From NCBI GenBank assembly GCA_022450665.1, contig JAKUPQ010000024.1:1-32123 (forward strand): DNA of 32,123 nt. The letters are read 5' to 3'. Under the pieces are notes generated by a model. The model did not search any database, was not told the DNA's origin, and saw only the letters and a list, made by a program, of their open reading frames with translations. Origin of the DNA: Alphaproteobacteria bacterium. GTDB lineage: Bacteria; Pseudomonadota; Alphaproteobacteria; Rickettsiales; VGDC01. Of this stretch, positions 14,539 to 23,407 are shown piece by piece (positions within the stretch are counted from its first letter, which is position 1; each line of letters begins with the position of its first letter). Both the position numbers and the translations under genes were made by a program.

Positions 14539-15419
14539 TCCCATTTTGCCACAGGCGGCAGGCTCATTAAAATTGCTTCGGCATTACCGCCGGTCATTAA
14601 ACCAAATTTTGTGCCACGATCATAGGCCAGATTAAACTCTGCATAACGCCCACGTTTGCGTAGTTGGTGTTCGCGCTGTGCTTCTGTCCATGGCGCATTC
14701 ATGTGGCGCCGCACTAATTGAGGATATATTGCTAAAAACGCCTTGCCCACTGCTTGCACGAACGCAAAATCATGCGCCCAATCGCCGCTATTGGCATAAT
14801 CAAAAAATATTCCACCTACGCCCCGGGCCTCATTACGATGGGGAATAAAGAAATATTCATCGCACCATTGTTTGTATTCTTCGTAGGCATCGTCACGATA
14901 AGTATCGCAAGCGGATTTAAGCGCTGCGTGAAAGGTTTCCGTGTCGGTGTCGTCGGGAAACATGGGGTTAAGATCGCTGCCGCCGCCAAACCATTGGCGT
15001 GTAGTACATATAAAACGGGTATTCATATGCACCGCAGGCACTAACGGCGAATGCATATGCGCCACAAGAGAAATGCCGCTGGCCCAAAAGCGCGGATCTT
15101 CTTCAGCACCGGCCATTTGCTTGCGAAATTCGGGCGAAAATTCTCCATGTACGGTAGAAATGTTTACACCGACCTTTTCAAACACACGACCTTTCATAAT
15201 ACGCATTTCACCGCCGCCTCCACCTTCACGTTCCCAATGTTTGCTGGCAAATTTGCCTATGGGAAGGGTGGTGTTTGTTCCGGTAAGCTCGGTTTCTATT
15301 TTTTCAAACTCGGTGCATATCTGGTCGCGCAACAATGCAAACCATTTTGAGGCTTGTATTTTGCGTTCTTCTAACGCTTCGGCAGAAAGTTCATAGGCGG
15401 TGGCTGTGTTAGTGCGCAT
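14535..15419 (-). CDS. hemF: Oxygen-dependent coproporphyrinogen III oxidase
   Basis: This 294-residue enzyme has the normal HemF length. It decarboxylates coproporphyrinogen III to protoporphyrinogen IX with O2 in haem synthesis, in the cytoplasm. The recognisable blocks are [21 protein letters not shown] (62-82), the conserved glycine-rich segment; [20 protein letters not shown] (117-136); [10 protein letters not shown] (143-152), the family signature; and the [19 protein letters not shown] run (190-208). An upstream CAGGAA serves as ribosome site. The gene lies 60 bp after trmL on the same strand, a plausible two-gene operon. HemF implies aerobic haem synthesis, matching the adjacent bc1 operon. 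Confidence 0.96.
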   Translation of the reverse strand: MRTNTATAYELSAEALEERKIQASKWFALLRDQICTEFEKIETELTGTNTTLPIGKFASKHWEREGGGGGEMRIMKGRVFEKVGVNISTVHGEFSPEFRKQMAGAEEDPRFWASGISLVAHMHSPLVPAVHMNTRFICTTRQWFGGGSDLNPMFPDDTDTETFHAALKSACDTYRDDAYEEYKQWCDEYFFIPHRNEARGVGGIFFDYANSGDWAHDFAFVQAVGKAFLAIYPQLVRRHMNAPWTEAQREHQLRKRGRYAEFNLAYDRGTKFGLMTGGNAEAILMSLPPVAKWD

Positions 15420-15479
15420 AATAAAATTCCTGCAACGAATAGATAAAGCGGAGTTTCGCTGAAATGGGAAAAAAGTTGC

Positions 15480-15959
15480 TTAGAAATGTTTTTCGTTCTT
15501 ACAAAACCCAGCGGTTTGCTGCAAGCCCAAACTCAGCACCATTGCCAAACTAACCACCACATTCAGTGAACGCGCCTCGGGTTGCATGGGAATGCGCACT
15601 CGTGCATCGGCGCTGGCTGCAACCTCATCGGGAACACCAGCGCTTTCCCGCCCGGCTAAAAGGATGTCATCAGAGCGAAAAGTGAATTCTGGTAATGACT
15701 CACTGCCTTTGGTGGTGAGCAATACAATGCGCGGTGGGGGTGTGAGCGCATTACGCCAACGTAAAAATTCCTGCCATGAATTGTGGCGGGTGAGGGCAGC
15801 ATAATCGATATAATCCATTCCAGCGCGACGGATACGTTTATCATCCAAAATAAATCCGCAAGGTTCTATCACTTCTAGCCCCACCTGCATACAAGCGGCC
15901 AAACGCAAGGCGCTGCCTAGGTTTTGGGGAATGTCAGGCTGATATAATGCAAGTTTCAT
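15480..15959 (-). CDS. trmL: tRNA (cytidine/uridine-2'-O-)-methyltransferase, SPOUT family
   Basis: This 159-residue SPOUT methyltransferase is close to E. coli TrmL (157 residues), which 2'-O-methylates position 34 of two tRNA-Leu species using S-adenosylmethionine. Matching blocks: LALYQPDIPQNLGSALRLAA (3-22), the N-terminal motif with the conserved N13; IEPCGFILDDKRIRRAGMDY (31-50); LAGRESAGVP (101-110); and RIPMQPEARSLNVVVSLAMVL (122-142), the knot that binds the cofactor. It starts at ATG 15959, divergent from petA with a 147-bp gap. Transcription probably continues into hemF. Confidence 0.93.
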   Translation of the reverse strand: MKLALYQPDIPQNLGSALRLAACMQVGLEVIEPCGFILDDKRIRRAGMDYIDYAALTRHNSWQEFLRWRNALTPPPRIVLLTTKGSESLPEFTFRSDDILLAGRESAGVPDEVAASADARVRIPMQPEARSLNVVVSLAMVLSLGLQQTAGFCKNEKHF

Positions 15960-16106
15960 GTGACTAATTTACCTCATTTGAGGGTGGAATCTAGCACAAA
16001 GGCGCAAAGAAAAATTGATTTATGTGAATTTTCCCCTTAAATACGGGGTAGCTTGACGCAATCCGTCTTTTAACTTCTCGTTCGCAAATTCAGAACAGGA
16101 ACCCGT

Positions 16107-16670
16107 ATGGCCCATACAGACACACAAAACACGAATGCCCCCGCTGAACATGGCGATCATGATGGCGAAACCCGCCGCGACTTTATTGTACTTACTGCTG
16201 CCGGAATGGCCGCTGTGGGAGCAGGGTCGCTTGCATGGCCGCTAATAGATTCAATGAATCCTGCCGCCGATGTGCTGGCGCTTTCTTCTACCGAAGTTGA
16301 CCTTTCCCCCATTGCCGAAGGACAAAGCATTACCATAATGTGGCGGGGTAAGCCGGTATTTATCCGTAATCGCACTGGTGCAGAAATTCAGGAAGCGCGT
16401 AGCGTCGATGTTTCTAGTCTGCGCGACCCGCAAAAAGATGAAGAACGTGTGCAAAAAGGCCACGACCAATGGTTGGTGATGCTTGGTGTTTGTACGCATC
16501 TGGGATGTGTGCCGCTAGGAAATAAAAGTGGTGATTACGATGGCTGGTTCTGCCCTTGCCATGGTTCACATTATGATACATCTGGCCGGATCCGTAAAGG
16601 TCCCGCGCCCACAAATCTTGTTGTGCCGGAATATGTTTTCCTGTCCGACAACCGCATTAAAATTGGCTAA
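16107..16670 (+). CDS. petA: Ubiquinol-cytochrome c reductase, Rieske iron-sulfur subunit
   Basis: This 187-residue subunit of the cytochrome bc1 complex passes electrons from ubiquinol to cytochrome c1 on the periplasmic side. The N-terminus has a twin-arginine element RRDF (23-26) followed by a membrane helix (about 27-45). The cluster-binding boxes are CTHLGC (129-134) and CPCHGSH (149-155); C129, H131, C149 and H152 are expected to ligate the 2Fe-2S cluster, and C134/C151 form the disulphide. The ribosome site is AACAGGAACCC. A TTGACG at 16053-16058 could be a -35, but no convincing -10 follows. It is the first gene of petABC, with a 20-bp gap to petB. Confidence 0.97.
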   Translation: MAHTDTQNTNAPAEHGDHDGETRRDFIVLTAAGMAAVGAGSLAWPLIDSMNPAADVLALSSTEVDLSPIAEGQSITIMWRGKPVFIRNRTGAEIQEARSVDVSSLRDPQKDEERVQKGHDQWLVMLGVCTHLGCVPLGNKSGDYDGWFCPCHGSHYDTSGRIRKGPAPTNLVVPEYVFLSDNRIKIG

Positions 16671-16690
16671 GTTAGGGAGATAGCAATATA

Positions 16691-17911
16691 ATGGCTACTG
16701 CTTCAAACAAAGATAAAGGCGCTGTAGGTAAGGCAATAGAATGGGTGGATTATCGTCTGCCAATCTTCTCTATGGCCAATCACAGCCTTGGTGTATATCC
16801 CACTCCACGTAATTTAATTATTACCGGTATTGTGCTTGCTATGAGCTATACTCCTCACGTTGATTATGCGTTTGATAGTGTTGAACATATTATGCGCGAT
16901 GTTAATTACGGCTGGCTTATCCGCTATACCCATGCGGTGGGGGCGTCGATGTTCTTTGCCGTGGTTTATATACATATTTTCCGTGGCTTGTATTATGGCT
17001 CCTATAAATCACCACGCGAAGTGTTGTGGTGGCTGGGAATTGTGATTTTGCTGCTAATGATGGCCACTGCCTTTATGGGTTATGTGTTGCCTTGGGGGCA
17101 AATGAGCTTTTGGGGAGCAACAGTAATTACCAACTTATTCTCGGCATTTCCGGGCATTGGCGAAAGTATTGTAACCTGGCTTTGGGGTGGCTTCGCAGTA
17201 GACAACCCAACGCTAAACCGTTTCTTTGCGTTGCATTATTTGCTTCCGTTTTTAATTGTTGGTGTGGTTGCATTGCATTTGGTTGCACTGCATGAACACG
17301 GCTCAAACAATCCGCTGGGTATTGATGCCAAAGGCCCACAGGATAAAATTCCATTCCATCCTTATTATACAGTTAAAGATTTTGTTGGTTTTTCCGTTTT
17401 CTTTATGGTGTTTGCCTATTTTATCTTTTTCTCACCTAATTCGTTAGGCCATGCAGATAATTACATTCCTGCGGATCCTATGGTAACACCTGCGCATATT
17501 GTGCCTGAATGGTATTTCTTGCCATTTTACGCTATTTTGCGTGCTGTACCCGATAAGTTGCTTGGGGTGCTGGCAATGTTTGCCTCGATTCTTATTTTGT
17601 TTGTTTTGCCATGGCTGGACACTTCCAAAGTGCGTAGCGCTAAATTCCGTCCCATGTATCGTCTGGCGTTTTGGGTGTTCCTGTTCGATTGCGTGTTGCT
17701 GACATATGCCGGTGGCCAAACCGCTGATTGGGGTGTATTGCTGGCATTTGACCAAAGCTGGCTGCCTGATGTTACGGTTCCACGCATTGCTGCATTATAT
17801 TACTTTTTGCACTTTTTGGTGATTGTGCCGCTGATTGGCTTTAAAGAAAAGCCATTGCCGCTGCCCGCCAGCATTTCGCATCCCGTGGTGAAAACCAAGG
17901 CTAAAGCATAA
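16691..17911 (+). CDS. petB: Ubiquinol-cytochrome c reductase, cytochrome b subunit
   Basis: This 406-residue multi-helix inner-membrane protein holds the two b haems. The histidine ligands are in the expected spacing: H81 and H95 in one pair of helices, H182 and H196 in the other. The quinol-oxidation site motif PEWY is at 272-275. [19 protein letters not shown] (about 130-148) is a conserved cd-helix segment. The length and single reading frame fit the unsplit bacterial cytochrome b of bc1, not the split b6/subunit IV. It lies between petA and petC and is transcribed with them; a GGGAGA ribosome site precedes the ATG. Confidence 0.97.
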   Translation: MATASNKDKGAVGKAIEWVDYRLPIFSMANHSLGVYPTPRNLIITGIVLAMSYTPHVDYAFDSVEHIMRDVNYGWLIRYTHAVGASMFFAVVYIHIFRGLYYGSYKSPREVLWWLGIVILLLMMATAFMGYVLPWGQMSFWGATVITNLFSAFPGIGESIVTWLWGGFAVDNPTLNRFFALHYLLPFLIVGVVALHLVALHEHGSNNPLGIDAKGPQDKIPFHPYYTVKDFVGFSVFFMVFAYFIFFSPNSLGHADNYIPADPMVTPAHIVPEWYFLPFYAILRAVPDKLLGVLAMFASILILFVLPWLDTSKVRSAKFRPMYRLAFWVFLFDCVLLTYAGGQTADWGVLLAFDQSWLPDVTVPRIAALYYFLHFLVIVPLIGFKEKPLPLPASISHPVVKTKAKA

Positions 17912-17925
17912 CAAGGAGACTGATG

Positions 17926-18693
17926 ATGTTAAAATATGTAGCCTCGCTTCTTGTAGCTGGTGTTATTGCAATGGGTAGTATATCTGCACATGCTGCCGGA
18001 GATCAAAAGCACCCAAAAGATATGCATTGGCAGTTTGATGGTATGTTTGGAACCGTGGATCGTGCATCTGCCCAACGTGGATTACAGGTTTACCGCGAAG
18101 TATGCGCTTCGTGTCATGGGCTGAAACGTGTGGCCTTCCGTAACCTGATGGAAATTGGCTTTGCCGAAGGCGAGGTTAAAACGATTGCGGCCGATTATAG
18201 TGTGCAGGATGGCCCGAACGATGAAGGCGAAATGTTTTCGCGTCCCGGATTGCCATCAGACCGCTTTGTTTCGCCGTTTCCAAATGAAAAAGCAGCGCGT
18301 GCGGCCAATGGTGGAGCATACCCACCGGATTTGAGCCTGATGGTAAAGGCACGTCCCGATGGTGCAAATTATTTGTATTCACTGATGGTGGGTTATGAGC
18401 CAGCACCGTCGCATGTGACGCTATCTCCCGGGCAATATTATAACCCCTATTTTCCCGGTGGGTTGTTGGCAATGCCGCCACCGCTTTCGGATGGGTTAGT
18501 GACTTATCAGGACGGTACGGTTGCCAGCACCGAACAAATGTCTAAAGATTTGGTCAATTTTTTGCAATGGACTGCAGAGCCAGAAATGGAACAGCGTAAG
18601 CGCATGGGTATCAAGGTGTTGGTATTCTTAGCAATTATGACAATATTGTTCTACATTGCCAAAAAACGTATCTGGCGGGACGTAAGCCGCTAA
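17926..18693 (+). CDS. petC: Ubiquinol-cytochrome c reductase, cytochrome c1
   Basis: This protein has 255 residues from the ATG at 17926; an ATG one codon earlier is possible, but AAGGAGA is better spaced for the second. A signal peptide (1-24, ending AHA-AG) exports it. The haem c motif is CASCHGLKRV (60-69). The axial methionine is probably M183 in LLAMPPPL. A C-terminal membrane helix (about 223-241) followed by KKRIWRDVSR anchors it. It accepts electrons from the Rieske protein and passes them to a soluble or membrane cytochrome c; the CycM-like protein at 9650-10480 is a candidate partner. petB and petC are separate genes, not fused as in some relatives (fbcH). Confidence 0.96.
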   Translation: MLKYVASLLVAGVIAMGSISAHAAGDQKHPKDMHWQFDGMFGTVDRASAQRGLQVYREVCASCHGLKRVAFRNLMEIGFAEGEVKTIAADYSVQDGPNDEGEMFSRPGLPSDRFVSPFPNEKAARAANGGAYPPDLSLMVKARPDGANYLYSLMVGYEPAPSHVTLSPGQYYNPYFPGGLLAMPPPLSDGLVTYQDGTVASTEQMSKDLVNFLQWTAEPEMEQRKRMGIKVLVFLAIMTILFYIAKKRIWRDVSR

Positions 18694-18697
18694 GCGC

Positions 18698-18726
18698 TTG
18701 ACTTCACAATAATTCCACATTATCTT
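18698..18726 (+). promoter_or_regulatory. Candidate sigma-70-type promoter for the gene at 18758
   Basis: TTGACT (18698-18703) and TATCTT (18721-18726) are separated by exactly 17 bp, a good housekeeping-type match (5/6 and 4/6). It lies just after the petC stop. The predicted start is near 18733, leaving a leader of about 25 bases before the next start codon. A perfect TATAAT at 18732-18737 is also present but lacks a partner -35 at the right distance. This suggests the downstream gene is not only read through from petABC. Confidence 0.45.
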
Positions 18727-18757
18727 GCCCCTATAATTAGCAATATGGAGCATGGCA

Positions 18758-19744
18758 ATGAGCTATGATTTGGAAATTTTCAACGGCAATCCCGAAGACG
18801 CAGAGGAAACTTTTGCGCATTTGGATTGCCGTTTGGTATGGCATACTTTAAAAGAGCTGCTTCCATCAGAGAAAATTGAGTTTGGTGAAGATGAGTTGGT
18901 GTGGTTTTTGCCCACGCGCACCGTGTCTATGTATCTGGGGCGCGAAGACGAAACAGTGCAAACTATTGCTGCCATGTTGGTGCTGGGCGATCGCTCCGAA
19001 GAAACAGAGTTAACCTATCCACCGAAAGCGTTGGAAGATCCAGAACAAGTGCGCGAAGATTTAAGCCGTGTCATTGTCACGCTATTGGCACTGGCAGATA
19101 AATTAGGCGCACAGGTTTATGACCCCCAGAATGACATGATATGGACCCATGATAAAGTATCGGACTTTGTAGATAATTTCGACCATGACGAAGCAGTAAT
19201 GCGAGTAATGCAGCAACATCTGGCGCAAGGAGATGTTGAAGGCGCAGCCATAGACGCGAATGATGGCTTTACCCCAGAAAATGAAACTCATACACGTCGG
19301 CCAACACTGAGCCAAAGTGGTTTATATACAATTATATCACTAATCATAGTGGTGGGGTTTGTTGGCATGAAACTTATGCACCGCGCTGAACGCAACGAGG
19401 CGCGCCAGAATCGCATGGTTGAGCAACAGGAACCGGCGCGTTATCCGGGGTATCAATCTGCACCAACACAAAGCATGCGAACAGGCGTACCCAGCGCCAG
19501 AATCTGGTTGGCTGAAGATTATACTATAAATCGCTCAGATTTAGAAAATGCAGAAGGCACCCGCGCTTTAACATGGGTAATACAGGCAAATGGCAATACA
19601 ATGCTGGAGCGTAACGCAAAAAATGAAATGCAATACAGATATTATAGGCTGCAGCCCGGTGTTACTTACACGGTATATTTAAAAGCGTTTTTTGATGGCG
19701 CGTATCATACCGTAAGCAATGTGCTGAGTTTTCAAGTTCCATAA
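18758..19744 (+). CDS. Unknown single-pass membrane protein with C-terminal FnIII-like segment
   Basis: This protein has 328 residues from the ATG at 18758, chosen because GGAG lies seven bases upstream; an ATG two codons earlier is too close to it. The N-terminal part (1-180) is acidic and predicted cytoplasmic, with no motif I recognise. One membrane helix follows (about 188-205, LYTIISLIIVVGFVG). After a Gln/Arg-rich linker (210-245), residues 247-327 look like a beta-sandwich. RLQPGVTYTVYLKAFFDG then SNVLSFQV resembles the last strands of a fibronectin type III domain, which would lie in the periplasm. The gene sits between petC and murJ and probably has its own promoter. Function is unknown; a cytoplasm-to-periplasm linking role is only a guess. 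Confidence 0.75.
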   Translation: MSYDLEIFNGNPEDAEETFAHLDCRLVWHTLKELLPSEKIEFGEDELVWFLPTRTVSMYLGREDETVQTIAAMLVLGDRSEETELTYPPKALEDPEQVREDLSRVIVTLLALADKLGAQVYDPQNDMIWTHDKVSDFVDNFDHDEAVMRVMQQHLAQGDVEGAAIDANDGFTPENETHTRRPTLSQSGLYTIISLIIVVGFVGMKLMHRAERNEARQNRMVEQQEPARYPGYQSAPTQSMRTGVPSARIWLAEDYTINRSDLENAEGTRALTWVIQANGNTMLERNAKNEMQYRYYRLQPGVTYTVYLKAFFDGAYHTVSNVLSFQVP

Positions 19745-19756
19745 CATATGAATGCT

Positions 19757-21337
19757 TTAATTCTCCGAAGTAGTGTTATCGGCAATAACGGCGACTTTGC
19801 GACGACTGAACATCGCTTTAAATTCATCAACCATAATCACTTTAAAGCTAAGCACGCAAAACCCATATACCATTATTCCTGATCCAATTATGGCGGCTAA
19901 CGCTAGAGCACGATATAACAGCGTTTCATTAAATACATGTATCAGTAGGTTATGCGCTCCGTATAATACACTGGCCATGATGGCGCAGGAGAGGACGATG
20001 CGTGGTACACGGGTGCGTAAACGTGCATCTATTACCATCAAGCCGCGTTTATTAAGAATCCACGCCATAAGCAACACATTGACCCATCCGGCAACAGTGG
20101 TGGCCAAGGCCAGTCCAACATGTTGCATGGGGCCAACTAAGGCCAGATTCAACACAAGGTTCAAAATCATACATACCCCTGCAATTTGAAACGGTGTCTT
20201 GGTATCTTGATTAGCATAAAATCCGGGTGCTAATACTTTAATAAGAACGAACGCAGGCAGGCCAAGCCCATAGGCCATAAGCGCCGGATAGGTGGCACGT
20301 GTAGCATCGGCGGTAAATGCTCCATGTTCAAATAAGGTAGAAATCATCGGCTGGGCAATAATTAAAATAGCAGCCGCAGCGGGCATGGCCAATAGTAACA
20401 CCAGCTCTATGGCGCGGTTTTGTGTGTAAAGTGCCTTGGACTTATCGCTTTCTCGTAATTGTTTGGACAGCATAGGCAGCAGCGCGGTACCAACCCCTAC
20501 ACCAATTACCCCCAACGGCAGCTGATTAATACGATCTGCATAATACAGATACGATACGCCCTCTGGCACACTGGAGGCTATTATCATATCAATCATAAGG
20601 TTAACTTGCGCCACTCCAGCACCTAAGGCCGCAGGGCCAATAAGCACAAGCAGTTTCTTTACATTTTTAGTTAGTGCCGGACGGCTTAGAGGCGGCAGTA
20701 TATTATAGCGCTTGCAAAATAAGATCAGCCATAGCAACTGCATGACTCCTGCGACTACTACCCCCCACGATAACGCATGTGCCGGTGTGGGAAATGCATC
20801 GCGAAAAGCGATGATGCTGGTAATTAAAGCAATATTCAGCAAAATGGGCGAAGCGGCTACGGCGGCAAATTTATCGCTGCTATTCAGCACCCCGCCTAAC
20901 AGCGACACCAAAGATATGAATATAATATAAGGGAAAGTGATGCGCGTGAGGGCAACGGCCAAATCAAATTTATCGGGGTCATTACCAAACCCGGGTGCAA
21001 GCACCAGCATTATTTGTGGCATAAAAATTTCTACCACAATGGTTAATACGACTAAGATACACAATAAAACGGCCAAAGATTCACCCGCAAGTTTTTGTGC
21101 GGCAGGTTTGCCATCGGAAGCAAGTGTTCCGGCATAAAGCGGTACAAAAGCAGAGTTAAATGCCCCTTCGGCAAATAGCCGGCGCATAAAATTCGGCAGT
21201 TTGAAGGCAACAAAAAACGCATCGGTCATAGCGTTGGCGCCCACAAAACTTGCAATACAAATATCGCGCAAAAAACCTAAAACGCGTGACATAAGCGTGA
21301 AAACGCCAATAGTGGCGGCAGAGCGAAAAAGTGACAT
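19757..21337 (-). CDS. murJ: MurJ, lipid II flippase (MVF family)
   Basis: This 526-residue integral membrane protein has about fourteen hydrophobic segments. The N-terminus SLFRSAATIGVFTLMSRVLGFLRDICIASFVGA (2-34) is the conserved MurJ start, with the LGFLRD motif. NFMRRLFAEGAFNSAFVPLY (about 50-69) is the second conserved block. MurJ flips undecaprenyl-linked peptidoglycan precursor (lipid II) across the inner membrane and is normally essential. A TGTGGAA ribosome site lies about nine bases before the ATG. The gene is divergent from the CaCA exchanger across a 130-bp gap and convergent with the unknown gene, whose end is 12 bp away without an obvious terminator. Confidence 0.95.
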   Translation of the reverse strand: MSLFRSAATIGVFTLMSRVLGFLRDICIASFVGANAMTDAFFVAFKLPNFMRRLFAEGAFNSAFVPLYAGTLASDGKPAAQKLAGESLAVLLCILVVLTIVVEIFMPQIMLVLAPGFGNDPDKFDLAVALTRITFPYIIFISLVSLLGGVLNSSDKFAAVAASPILLNIALITSIIAFRDAFPTPAHALSWGVVVAGVMQLLWLILFCKRYNILPPLSRPALTKNVKKLLVLIGPAALGAGVAQVNLMIDMIIASSVPEGVSYLYYADRINQLPLGVIGVGVGTALLPMLSKQLRESDKSKALYTQNRAIELVLLLAMPAAAAILIIAQPMISTLFEHGAFTADATRATYPALMAYGLGLPAFVLIKVLAPGFYANQDTKTPFQIAGVCMILNLVLNLALVGPMQHVGLALATTVAGWVNVLLMAWILNKRGLMVIDARLRTRVPRIVLSCAIMASVLYGAHNLLIHVFNETLLYRALALAAIIGSGIMVYGFCVLSFKVIMVDEFKAMFSRRKVAVIADNTTSEN

Positions 21338-21467
21338 AAAATTCCACAGGAAAATAACGGGGTAAACCCACGATTTTTGTTGCGTAAGTGCGTGGTCTAC
21401 TTATAGTCCTAAACCGTGTTTCCAACAAAGCATTTTATACAGCGAATATTACGGTTAAGAAAGGCTT

Positions 21468-22418
21468 ATGCTGGCATTTTTAGAAATCATTGCAGGGCTG
21501 ATCCTGCTGGTAGGCGGCGGAGATGTTTTGGTTAAAGGCGCGGTGGCGCTTTCCAAAAATCTGGGCGTATCTTCTATTGTTATTGGCCTGACGGTCGTGG
21601 CTTTTGGCACCTCTGCGCCAGAGCTGTTCATTAGTGTGCAATCAGCGGTAGACCATCCCGATATTGCCATTGGCAATGTGCTTGGCAGTAATATTGCCAA
21701 TGTTATGCTGGTGATTGGCGCGACCACACTGGTAATGCCCGTTGTGGTGCATAAGCAAATGGCGCGCCGCGATGGCAGCGTTATGATGCTAATTACCTTG
21801 CTATTCGTTATCTGGACAATGAATGGTACATTGCATTCTTTTGAAGGCGGTGTATTGCTAATTATTGTTGCAGCCTACACGCTGTATACGATTCGTGATG
21901 TGCGGCTAAACCGTGCAGATCCTTCGATTATTGAGGGCATAGAAGAAGAAACCAATGTCGAAATGCGCACGGGTATGGCTCTTCTATACTGCCTTGGTGG
22001 AGTGTTTTTATTAAGTTTTGGCTCAGAAGTGCTTATTGAAGGCGCGGTGACCCTTGCGGAGTTAATAGGTTTATCGAAGGCCGTGATAGGCGTAACTATT
22101 ATAGCCGTGGGCGGTTCGACCCCCGAATTGGTGACCTGTCTGGTTGCGGCGTTCAAACGCCACGGCGATATAGGGCTGGCCAATGTGGTGGGCAGTAATA
22201 TATTCAACCTAACGGCGGTTATTGGCGCGGCAACAATGGTTGCGCCCCTACCAATTGCAGAGCAATTCCGCCAGGTTGATTTATGGGTGCTGCTAGGCGT
22301 GACATTTGCGTTCTTTGCCGCTATGCTTGCGCGCAAACAAATTGGCCGCATAGAAGGTGTGGTTATGCTCGTAGCCTATATGAGCTATGTAGGCTGGCAA
22401 TATAATATTATAGCGTAA
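21468..22418 (+). CDS. Calcium/sodium antiporter, CaCA family (YrbG-like)
   Basis: This 316-residue inner-membrane exchanger is built of two homologous halves. The first alpha repeat (about 40-85) has GLTVVAFGTSAPEL and GNVLGSNIANVMLVIG. The second (about 208-255) has GVTIIAVGGSTPEL and NVVGSNIFNLTAVIG. The GTSAPE and GGSTPE glutamates are the ion-binding positions of the family. Such proteins exchange Ca2+ (or K+) for Na+ across the membrane; the exact ions here cannot be read. The start has AAGAAAGG five bases upstream. It is followed 18 bp later by secF, so they may share a transcript, an unusual pairing. Confidence 0.92.
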   Translation: MLAFLEIIAGLILLVGGGDVLVKGAVALSKNLGVSSIVIGLTVVAFGTSAPELFISVQSAVDHPDIAIGNVLGSNIANVMLVIGATTLVMPVVVHKQMARRDGSVMMLITLLFVIWTMNGTLHSFEGGVLLIIVAAYTLYTIRDVRLNRADPSIIEGIEEETNVEMRTGMALLYCLGGVFLLSFGSEVLIEGAVTLAELIGLSKAVIGVTIIAVGGSTPELVTCLVAAFKRHGDIGLANVVGSNIFNLTAVIGAATMVAPLPIAEQFRQVDLWVLLGVTFAFFAAMLARKQIGRIEGVVMLVAYMSYVGWQYNIIA

Positions 22419-22436
22419 TTTACGGAGATAATCACC

Positions 22437-23396
22437 ATGGCGTGGTTCCCATTGCATTTGATTCCCCACGGCACAAAAATACGATTTGTGCGTTTTCGCA
22501 ATCTGGCATTTGTGCTTTCTGCGCTTATGATTATCGGCTCTATAGGTCTGATTGCCACCAAAGGCCTGAATCTGGGAATTGATTTTACCGGCGGTGTATT
22601 GATTGAGCTTCGAACAGAAACTGAAGCTGATTTGGGGCAAATGCGCAACCTGCTGTCGGATAAGAAATTTGGCGAGGTGAGTCTGCAAAATTTTGGTGAT
22701 GCCCGTGAAGTGCTGATTCGCATTCAGGCCAATGATGAAAATCAATCCGAAATTGTTGCGGGTGCAAAAGCCGCGCTTGATAACGCCATAGAAAATATTG
22801 ATTATCGGCGCGTAGAATATGTTGGCCCAACCGTGGGGCAAGAGCTGGTACGTGCAGGCTTTACTGCACTTGGCTTGTCGCTTCTAGGGATGATGCTGTA
22901 TGTATGGTTTCGATTCGAGTGGCAATACGGTATTGGCGGTATTATCGCATTGATGCATGATGCCATTATTCTGCTGGGATTCTATGCCTTTATGGGCTTG
23001 GATTTTGGTTTGTCGGCCATCGCGGCGATCCTCACCGTTATCGGCTATTCTATCAACGATTCAGTAGTAATTTATGACCGCATTCGCGAGAACTTGCGCA
23101 AGTTCAAAAAAATGCCCATAGATGACCTGCTGAATCTCAGCATTAATGAAACCTTGTCGCGTACTGTATTGACCGGTGGCACTACGTTACTGGCATTAAT
23201 AACCTTGGCATTATGGGGCGGTGAAATTATTCGTGGATTTGCGCTGGCCATTGGCTTTGGCGTGGTAATCGGAACCTATTCTTCCATATATATTGCAGCG
23301 CCGGTATTAAGCATAATGCACGTGCGTAATAGCGAAGATGGCGTCAATGATGCCAAACCCGCAGGTAAAAACAAAGCCTCTGGCGAGCCAGCATAG
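22437..23396 (+). CDS. secF: Protein translocase subunit SecF
   Basis: This 319-residue protein has the usual SecF length. The first helix (about 24-42) is followed by LNLGIDFTGGVLIEL (44-58), the conserved SecF/SecD signature. A periplasmic P1 domain follows (about 58-133), then the permease helices. YSINDSVVIYDRIREN (about 204-219) and LSINETLSRTVLTGGTTLLAL (about 233-253) are the conserved SecF blocks. SecDF uses the proton motive force to help pull proteins through SecYEG. secD is not adjacent: an ion exchanger lies upstream and ribF downstream. This SecF is therefore either supplied with SecD from elsewhere or the pair was separated. The ATG has ACGGAGATA upstream. Confidence 0.96.
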   Translation: MAWFPLHLIPHGTKIRFVRFRNLAFVLSALMIIGSIGLIATKGLNLGIDFTGGVLIELRTETEADLGQMRNLLSDKKFGEVSLQNFGDAREVLIRIQANDENQSEIVAGAKAALDNAIENIDYRRVEYVGPTVGQELVRAGFTALGLSLLGMMLYVWFRFEWQYGIGGIIALMHDAIILLGFYAFMGLDFGLSAIAAILTVIGYSINDSVVIYDRIRENLRKFKKMPIDDLLNLSINETLSRTVLTGGTTLLALITLALWGGEIIRGFALAIGFGVVIGTYSSIYIAAPVLSIMHVRNSEDGVNDAKPAGKNKASGEPA

Positions 23397-23407
23397 TTTC
23401 CAGTGTT

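Noticed and set aside
16033-16048. CCCC-N8-GGGG inverted repeat before petA as a regulatory hairpin
   Set aside because: The arms are only four bases long and no T-run or promoter alignment supports a role.
18698-18737. Pairing TTGACT with the perfect TATAAT at 18732-18737 as one promoter
   Set aside because: The gap is 28 bp, too long for a sigma-70 promoter. TATCTT at 17 bp is the better partner.
22293-22841. A 182-codon minus-strand frame across the end of the exchanger gene and the start of secF
   Set aside because: It spans two confidently identified plus-strand genes and their ribosome site, and its composition is unlike a protein family.
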